Position numbers and translations under genes: made by a program. Below are positions 6,025 to 11,278 of a stretch of DNA of 11,278 bases, piece after piece; positions within the stretch are counted from its first letter, which is position 1; each line of letters begins with the position of its first letter. The DNA is taken from assembly GCA_012516295.1 (NCBI GenBank), contig JAAYWU010000016.1, positions 1 to 11,278 on the forward strand, in the 5' to 3' direction. This DNA comes from Clostridiales bacterium. Lineage in GTDB: Bacteria > Bacillota > Clostridia > Oscillospirales > Acutalibacteraceae. The notes under the pieces are model-generated. The model was not told where the DNA came from, ran no database searches, and was given only the letters and a program-made list of their open reading frames with translations.

Positions 6025-7131
6025 ATGAACTTTCGAAATATCAAAAAAGTATATCGGCAGGATTGGAAACGAATCTCAAAAAATCCTGTTGCGATTGTTA
6101 TTTTGGCCGGGCTTTGTGTTTTGCCGGCTTTATATGCGTGGGTAAACATAAAGGCTTGCTGGAACGTGTATGAAAACACAGAGGAGATTTCCGTTGCCGT
6201 CGTGAACAACGACGAAGGCGACATCTATAAAGATGAGGAAATAAATGTGGGCGATGAAATTGTAGAGGAGTTAAAGAAAAACAACAAAATCAAATGGATT
6301 TTTACCAATTCCAATGACGCGAATCTGGGCCTGATCGACAGCACCTATTACGCCATGATCGAGATTCCGCCCGATTTTTCATCCAAGTTCCTTACCGTAC
6401 TGACGGATAACCCACAAAAGCCCCAAATCACCTATAAAGTAGATACAAAAGCCAACCCCGTCGCGGGGAAAATCACGGCAACTGCAAGCAACACGCTGGT
6501 TGAGAAAGTATCGGCGGAATTTATCTCCAGCGTAAACGAATCCATCTTCACTACATTGAACGAAATCGGCGCAAGCGCAGACGACAACAAAGAAACGGTT
6601 CTTAAGGTGAAAGATTATGTGATCCATATCAACCGTTATATGGATGTGATTACAAACTCGCTGGACGACATCGGGACCAACTCGGATAACTTGAACGAGT
6701 TCCTCAAAAGCATCGGCGATACAATGCCGGCCATACAGAGCAGCCTGGATGCCATCGACACCAGCAATTCCGACAAGCAGAAAATTATTCAGTCCATGCA
6801 GACGGCAGTAGACACCGCGATTGAAAACGTGGATTTGAACCTGAAGCATACGCAGGCCTCTAATACAAAAGTAAAGGAGCTGTTTGCCAGCCTGAACGAG
6901 TCGGTTTCCAGCGCAAACGCGTCGAAAATCAATACGACTTTGCCGATGATCAGCGCGCAGCTTGACTCCATGGACGACTCCATCGACGCAACCATCCGCT
7001 ATTTAAACCAATGCAGTTCCTACGATTACGACACCGGCATAGATAGCGCCATCACTTCCTTAACGAAGCTGCAAGCCTCTTTGAAAAACCTGCGGAAATC
7101 GCTGGCGGACCTGCAAGACCAATTAAAATAG
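6025..7131 (+). CDS. YhgE/Pip family membrane protein, N-terminal part (ended by in-frame TAG)
   Basis: This encodes the N-terminal 368 residues of a YhgE/Pip protein. The family includes lactococcal phage infection protein Pip and the YueB/EsaA proteins tied to type VII secretion; they have one N-terminal membrane helix, a long extracellular coiled-coil domain and five C-terminal helices. Here residues 1-20 are basic and cytoplasmic, 21-43 form the first helix (GLCVLPALYAWVNI), and 55-150 are the family's conserved globular start (VAVVNNDEGD, IEIPPDFSSK). From about 165 on it is helical and coiled-coil-like. ATG 6025 has GGGGA (6014-6018) at 6-nt spacing. The five-helix membrane domain is missing because TAG (7129-7131) stops the frame, which reopens at once into the next entry. 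Alone, this piece would be a single-anchor surface protein. It is most likely half of a broken gene. Confidence 0.88.
   Translation: MNFRNIKKVYRQDWKRISKNPVAIVILAGLCVLPALYAWVNIKACWNVYENTEEISVAVVNNDEGDIYKDEEINVGDEIVEELKKNNKIKWIFTNSNDANLGLIDSTYYAMIEIPPDFSSKFLTVLTDNPQKPQITYKVDTKANPVAGKITATASNTLVEKVSAEFISSVNESIFTTLNEIGASADDNKETVLKVKDYVIHINRYMDVITNSLDDIGTNSDNLNEFLKSIGDTMPAIQSSLDAIDTSNSDKQKIIQSMQTAVDTAIENVDLNLKHTQASNTKVKELFASLNESVSSANASKINTTLPMISAQLDSMDDSIDATIRYLNQCSSYDYDTGIDSAITSLTKLQASLKNLRKSLADLQDQLK
7129..7131 (+). other. In-frame amber codon splitting the first YhgE/Pip gene
   Basis: The upstream frame (6025-7131) and downstream frame (7144-8664) are the same frame, separated only by TAG and four sense codons. 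Reading through would give one 879-residue protein from 6025 to 8664 with the full family architecture. A CAG (Gln) to TAG transition would explain it, and Gln suits the coiled-coil context (LQDQLK before, ASGSVDMILK after). It is a nonsense mutation, a sequencing error or, less likely, a recoded codon. TAG is used as an ordinary stop at 8662-8664, where a TGA follows in the same frame 3 nt later, so general TAG reassignment is unlikely. Confidence 0.85.
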
Positions 7132-7143
7132 GCTTCCGGCTCT

Positions 7144-8664
7144 GTGGATATGATTCTTAAGATTTTGGACGCGAAAATCCTGCAGCTGGAAAAGGACCTG
7201 GCCGCCGTTGATGCGGCGCTGCGCGTTGTAATTATCCAATTGGAAAACCTGAACCAGACGCTCCAGAACCCGTACCTTGCTCAAGCGATCAACGCGATGA
7301 AAGCGATTCAGCAATCCGGTTTAAAGGAAGCGCTTAAAGCCATTTTGGAAGATTTAAGGACCTCGGAGAAAACCGTTCAGGCCGCGCTGAAGGAATTAAA
7401 CGAACTCCTTACACGCGCACAGCAGCAAATTGACTACGCAAACACCAAAATCAGCTCCGCCGTTACATATTTAAACTCCGTGATATCCTCAAACGAAAAG
7501 AAAAAGGATCAGATGGAGAAAATGGTAAGGCATTTGCGGGCGGTCAAGTCGTACATAACGGATCAGCAAAATCAAATTTCCAATGTTCGAAACCAATTAA
7601 ATTCGGCAAACAGCATTGCGAAAAAAACGGCAGACCTTCTGAACGAGGATTGCAACCGGATTGCTTCGCAGCTAAACAGCGCGCTCAGCCTGTATAATTC
7701 CGGCATCCGAAACGACTTAAAGAGCATCGGCGACAACGCAATTGTCGCGTTAAAGGATTCTTCCGCACTAATTGAAAACGCACAGGATTTAAGCCGGCTG
7801 ATTACCAGTATGGTAGAAACGGCCGAGGAAGGCAGCAGCCTCTCATCCGAATTTTCTTCCAAAATTAACGACAAGCTCGACGAATTCAAGGATATCATCA
7901 GCACTCTCGGCAGCAAATTCGAGCAGGCAAACAATGACGATATTATAGAAATCATCAGCATCCTGCAAAACGATCCGCAGCTTATGGGCGATTATATTTC
8001 CGAGCCTTTTGAGATTAAGGAAGAACAGATCTATTCGATTCCGAACTACGGCACCGGCATGGCGCCGATCTATACTACCCTGGCGCTTTGGGTGGGATGC
8101 CTGGTGCTGAACTCAATCCTGAGAACAGAGGTGGCCCCCTTTGACGGAATCGAACGGCTTTCTCTTCGTGAAAAGCACTTTGGAAAAATGCTGCTTTTTG
8201 TAACTTTAGCCGCGGTACAGGGCTTGATTATTTCCCTGGGGGATATTTTCCTTCTGAAAATCCAAGTTGTGAATCCCACGCTTTTTGTAACCTTCTGTGT
8301 TTTCTCTTCCATCGTTTTTGCAATTATTACTTTCACGCTGGCTTCCACCCTTGGCAACGTTGGCAAGGCGCTGTCCATCATCTATTTGATTTTACAGGTA
8401 GCCGGCAGCGGCGTCTCGTATCCAATTCAGGTTGACCCGCTGATCTTCCGCATCCTGCAGCCCCTTTTCCCCTTCACCTATACATTAGGGGGAATTCGGG
8501 AAGCGATCGCCGGCCCTCTGCCCAGCAGCGTGATTACGAACTTTGCGCTGCTAACCATATTTGCCGCCGTTTTCCTGATTGGCGGATACCTTACCGTCGA
8601 ACCGCTGAACAACACGTTCCATCAGTTTGAATGCGATTTTAAAAAATCCGGTCTTGGAGAGTAG
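7144..8664 (+). CDS. YhgE/Pip family membrane protein, C-terminal part
   Basis: This is the C-terminal part of the same YhgE/Pip protein: about 300 residues of coiled-coil extracellular domain, then five membrane helices near residues 305-325, 347-371, 377-400, 408-428 and 462-484. The conserved FEIKEEQIYSIPNYGTGMAP stretch, KHFGKMLLF and FPFTYTLGGIREAIAGP match the intact paralogue downstream (VKEETVY, KHFGKMLLF, WPFTYAINCYREAIAGP). The nominal GTG start at 7144 and the ATG at 7150 lack any Shine-Dalgarno, and no N-terminal anchor precedes the extracellular part. Independent translation into a correctly oriented protein is therefore doubtful; it would depend on reinitiation 12 nt after the amber codon, or on readthrough. 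No other frameshift or stop is visible, so the break looks recent. It ends 2 nt before the paralogue's ATG. Confidence 0.85.
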   Translation: MDMILKILDAKILQLEKDLAAVDAALRVVIIQLENLNQTLQNPYLAQAINAMKAIQQSGLKEALKAILEDLRTSEKTVQAALKELNELLTRAQQQIDYANTKISSAVTYLNSVISSNEKKKDQMEKMVRHLRAVKSYITDQQNQISNVRNQLNSANSIAKKTADLLNEDCNRIASQLNSALSLYNSGIRNDLKSIGDNAIVALKDSSALIENAQDLSRLITSMVETAEEGSSLSSEFSSKINDKLDEFKDIISTLGSKFEQANNDDIIEIISILQNDPQLMGDYISEPFEIKEEQIYSIPNYGTGMAPIYTTLALWVGCLVLNSILRTEVAPFDGIERLSLREKHFGKMLLFVTLAAVQGLIISLGDIFLLKIQVVNPTLFVTFCVFSSIVFAIITFTLASTLGNVGKALSIIYLILQVAGSGVSYPIQVDPLIFRILQPLFPFTYTLGGIREAIAGPLPSSVITNFALLTIFAAVFLIGGYLTVEPLNNTFHQFECDFKKSGLGE

Positions 8665-8666
8665 AT

Positions 8667-10889
8667 ATGAAGAAACGATTGCATATATTCGAAAAAATTC
8701 AGAATACCGTCTACCGATTTCTTATGTTTGGCATAAGGCCGGTATTTCTGGTTTTTATCCGTGATTTGAAAACCATTGCCAGAAGCATTTCCGTAATCAT
8801 TATCATTGTCGGTTTGTGCTTACTGCCATCCCTTTACGCCTGGATCAACATTTACGCATGCTGGGATCCATACTCAAATACCGGCAACCTGCCCATAGCG
8901 GTTGTGAACAAAGACCAGGGCACCGTATACAACGGCAAGGTAATCAATGTGGGCAAAAGCGTAATTGAAGAATTAGAAGACAACGAATCCATCGGCTGGG
9001 ATTTTGTCAGCGAGTGGCAGGGAAATTACGGGCTGAACGAGGGCAAATACTATGCTCTTATTGAAATCCCGGAGGATTTTTCATCCAAGCTGGTTACTTT
9101 GACCACCTCAATCCCGCAGAAGCCCGCGATTACTTATCGCGTCAATATGAAATTAAACTCCATTGCCACGAAAATAACGGACGCAGCCAAAAACAAACTG
9201 ATCAGCAACATCAAAACCAGTTTTGTAAAAACCGTAACGGAAGAAGTCCTCAACGAGCTGAAATCTGAAATAGACAGCTCCAATCTGAAAACTTCCCGGA
9301 TTCGGGAACTGAAAAATACACTCACACAGACAAACAGCGACATCGCCAGATTGAAGAAACACATATCGGCCGCGAATGAGGACTCCGAAAAACTCCAGCA
9401 GTATTTAAACCAGTGCATAACCACGCTTCCCAAAGTTACGGAACAGCTAAACAGCCTGCAAAATATTACGGATGCAAACAAATCGCTGACCCAGCAGACA
9501 AAGCAGACGATTCAGACGATTTCCTCTGATTTAAATGCGGACATCCAGAATTTGACCGAGCTGAATAACCGAAACCAGCAAATGATTTCCACGCTGCAGC
9601 AAATCAACAACAACAGCATCAACAAGGATGTAATCGGCGTTATGGAACAATGCAGCAGCCTTTGCAATTCTGTGCACATCATGTTAAAAGCCGACGCCGA
9701 GCAAATCCGCACCCTGAACGCAAACTATAAATTAACCACGCTCAGCCTTTTGGAAAGCAGCCTGAAGTATGCAGACCGCCTGGTCGTGAGCGAAAGGGAC
9801 GCGCTCGACAAACAAATTCCCCTCCTGCGCGCCGACACGTCGAAGGCTTCCATCAACGCGGCTCTGAACAGCCTGTCCGAAATCAGCAATGAGATTACGA
9901 AGCAGACGCAGGATGTTTCGAATAATATCCAGGTAAACGGCAGGCCGCTTCTGAACAGTCTTGTGGATGGCCTGAACGCGAAGCTGGACGACGCCAACAA
10001 CCTTGCCGAACTGGGAAAAGCCATACAGCCCCAGTTAAACGCACTCGCTGTTTTCGGCGGAGCCAGCAGCCGGCTTTCCGTAAGCCAGGCAAATAGGCTG
10101 AACGACAACCTTACCACCCTGCAGAATGACCTGGATCGGTTAAACTCCAAAATTGACGATGTGACAATCGAAGACATTGACCAATTAATTGAACTCACCG
10201 AAAATAACCCGTCGGAAATTTCCGAGTTTCTATCCTCCCCCATTGAGGTGAAGGAAGAAACGGTTTACAACACGGATACGTTCGGGGCGGGCCTTACTCC
10301 GTTTTATACCGTTTTGGCAATTTGGGTCGGCGCGCTTTTAAGCTGCGCGCTGCTTACGGTGGAATGTGAGAATACCGTCGGGGGAATAAAATTAAATCTA
10401 AAGCAAAAGCATTTCGGAAAAATGCTGCTGTTCCTGTCTTTATCGCTGATTCAGTCAACCATCGTCACTTTGGGCGATGTCTTTCTTCTGGGCGTAAATC
10501 CCGCGGATTTCGGCCTGCTTATGGGCATAAGCGTTTTGACTTCCATTACGTTCACCGTAATGATCTTTACGCTGGTTTCCCTTTTCGGGAACGTTGGCAA
10601 GGCAATTGCCATGGTTATGATGGTATTCCAAATTGCGGGCGCCGGCGGAATTTATCCAATCCAGACAAATCCGGAAATTTTCGGAAAACTGCAACCGCTG
10701 TGGCCGTTCACCTATGCGATCAACTGTTACCGCGAAGCGATCGCCGGGCCGGTCTGGAGCAGCGTGCAATACAATGTCCGCGCCCTGCTGATCTTTTTGG
10801 GAACATTTTTAATCCTTGCCGTCTTGAAGAAGCCGTTCCATAAGCTGAATACAAGGATGGAGGAAATCTATCAAAGAGCCCAAATTTAA
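8667..10889 (+). CDS. YhgE/Pip family membrane protein, intact paralogue
   Basis: A complete 740-residue YhgE/Pip protein. A basic, partly amphipathic N-terminal segment (1-40) is followed by membrane helix 41-63 (GLCLLPSLYAWINI), the conserved extracellular start (IAVVNKDQGTVY, INVG, IEIPEDFSSK), a long Asn/Gln/Ser-rich coiled-coil region to about residue 535, and five helices near 543-565, 585-608, 614-640, 644-665 and 703-722. Conserved KHFGKMLLF and FTYAINCYREAIAGP lie in the membrane domain, which is distantly like ABC-2 permeases; no ATPase is encoded nearby. It is clearly homologous to the upstream split gene at both ends but has a shorter extracellular region (about 475 against 630 residues). 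GGAGAG (8656-8661) at 5-nt spacing lies within the end of the upstream frame, so translation is probably coupled. Related proteins act as phage receptors or secretion components; the role here is not known. Confidence 0.93.
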   Translation: MKKRLHIFEKIQNTVYRFLMFGIRPVFLVFIRDLKTIARSISVIIIIVGLCLLPSLYAWINIYACWDPYSNTGNLPIAVVNKDQGTVYNGKVINVGKSVIEELEDNESIGWDFVSEWQGNYGLNEGKYYALIEIPEDFSSKLVTLTTSIPQKPAITYRVNMKLNSIATKITDAAKNKLISNIKTSFVKTVTEEVLNELKSEIDSSNLKTSRIRELKNTLTQTNSDIARLKKHISAANEDSEKLQQYLNQCITTLPKVTEQLNSLQNITDANKSLTQQTKQTIQTISSDLNADIQNLTELNNRNQQMISTLQQINNNSINKDVIGVMEQCSSLCNSVHIMLKADAEQIRTLNANYKLTTLSLLESSLKYADRLVVSERDALDKQIPLLRADTSKASINAALNSLSEISNEITKQTQDVSNNIQVNGRPLLNSLVDGLNAKLDDANNLAELGKAIQPQLNALAVFGGASSRLSVSQANRLNDNLTTLQNDLDRLNSKIDDVTIEDIDQLIELTENNPSEISEFLSSPIEVKEETVYNTDTFGAGLTPFYTVLAIWVGALLSCALLTVECENTVGGIKLNLKQKHFGKMLLFLSLSLIQSTIVTLGDVFLLGVNPADFGLLMGISVLTSITFTVMIFTLVSLFGNVGKAIAMVMMVFQIAGAGGIYPIQTNPEIFGKLQPLWPFTYAINCYREAIAGPVWSSVQYNVRALLIFLGTFLILAVLKKPFHKLNTRMEEIYQRAQI

Positions 10890-10903
10890 CGGGCTCTTTT
10901 TTT
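10873..10903 (+). terminator. Terminator overlapping the end of the second YhgE/Pip gene
   Basis: AAAGAGCCC (10873-10881) and GGGCTCTTT (10891-10899) form a perfect 9-bp stem with T-run continuing to 10903. The 5' arm codes for the protein's last residues and the stop codon TAA (10887-10889) sits in the loop, so termination is placed directly at the end of translation. Confidence 0.92.
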
Positions 10904-11153
10904 ATAAAGTATTCTGAACTTGATAATAAATTTTTCTATTCTTCCGTTTTGGACGAAAGCTTCAAAGGCGCCAGCCGGTCCTTTTGCTTATTTTATTGTT
11001 TATATGATTTATATTGCAAAAGCACGTATTGAAAACTGTAACAATCCTGTACCCGCAATGAATCGGACGGGTAACTGGAATCAATTTCTACTTATATTTG
11101 AAGCGTGGCTCAAAATAATAAAATCAGCAGCGATTGTGAAAGGAGATAAGAAA

Positions 11154-11246
11154 ATGAAACCAAAACCGGATGACCGCAGCGATAATGTCGAACGCATTCA
11201 GGAAAATATCAATCATACCATTGAAAACATGCGCAAGGCAGGATAG
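11154..11246 (+). CDS. tlp: Tlp-like small acid-soluble spore protein, truncated or frameshifted
   Basis: The 30-residue product reads PKPDDRSDNVERIQENINHT then IENM, matching the N-terminal part of Tlp, a small spore-core protein of Firmicutes made in the developing spore. Family members are usually about 70-85 residues, with a second half containing an E/K-rich KNERR-type helix. Here TAG follows MRKAG at once. From about 11231 another frame is open to the window edge and reads AQGRIEYNKVRNFEKV, which faintly resembles the missing E/K-rich part, so a frameshift is possible. AAAGGAGAT (11139-11147) precedes ATG 11154 at good spacing, so translation starts here and not at a TTG far upstream. 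I found no convincing sigma-G promoter in 10904-11138. That spacer holds only a 7-bp inverted repeat (CTTTTGC 10981-10987, GCAAAAG 11026-11032) and a 6-bp one (TACCCG 11050-11055, CGGGTA 11068-11073). Confidence 0.62.
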   Translation: MKPKPDDRSDNVERIQENINHTIENMRKAG

Positions 11247-11278
11247 AGTACAATAAAGTTCGCAATTTCGAGAAGGTA

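Noticed and set aside
7129..7131. TAG read genome-wide as an amino acid (pyrrolysine or Gln recoding)
   Set aside because: TAG acts as a normal stop at 8662-8664, where another stop follows in frame, and no tRNA or synthetase gene is in the window. Site-specific readthrough remains possible but unsupported.
7129..7144. Programmed ribosomal frameshift between the two halves of the first YhgE/Pip gene
   Set aside because: Both halves are in the same frame, so a frameshift is not needed, and no slippery heptamer is present at the junction.
10920..11153. An N-terminal extension of the Tlp-like ORF from a TTG at 10920
   Set aside because: The strong ribosome binding site and the family start both point to ATG 11154. 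The upstream codons do not resemble Tlp and TTG 10920 lacks a good binding site.

Overview
The window looks like chromosome of a spore-forming Gram-positive anaerobe of class Clostridia, probably an Oscillospirales/Ruminococcaceae-type lineage. This rests on a DUF4317 gene, a clostridial MATE transporter, two YhgE/Pip proteins, strong AGGAG-type ribosome binding sites, T-rich intrinsic terminators and a Tlp-like spore protein gene at the right edge. The lineage is inferred from gene content, not proven. I see no insertion sequence, CRISPR array, tRNA or rRNA.

Layout. At the left edge there may be the last codons of an unknown gene. Next comes a complete fluoride-response cassette: promoter, fluoride riboswitch (about 196-243), overlapping intrinsic terminator (235-272) and crcB/fluC (290-661), closed by a terminator that works in both directions (687-719). 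A DUF4317 gene (843-1970, minus strand) converges on that terminator. Its well-formed promoter at 2018-2046 lies in the spacer shared with a divergent MATE efflux gene (2291-3658). A nested hairpin with a T-run ends the MATE gene. A near-consensus promoter (3738-3766) then starts a transcript whose leader holds an 8-bp hairpin and three GGCTGAA repeats. It carries uppP/bacA (3866-4696) and an M42 metallo-aminopeptidase (4741-5760), and ends at a terminator at 5862-5908.

The last third is a tandem pair of YhgE/Pip membrane proteins. The first copy (6025-8664) is cut by one in-frame TAG at 7129-7131, giving a 368-residue N-terminal and a 506-residue C-terminal ORF in the same frame. The second copy (8667-10889) is intact, starts 2 nt after the first ends, and its last codons lie inside the terminator hairpin. 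A small Tlp-like ORF (11154-11246) follows, apparently cut short.

Functionally this is mostly a cell-envelope and stress region: fluoride export, drug/cation efflux, lipid-carrier recycling (linked to bacitracin tolerance) and large surface-exposed membrane proteins whose relatives include phage receptors. The most notable points are the single amber codon splitting an otherwise intact YhgE/Pip gene, the textbook fluoride switch, the structured uppP leader and the shortened tlp.
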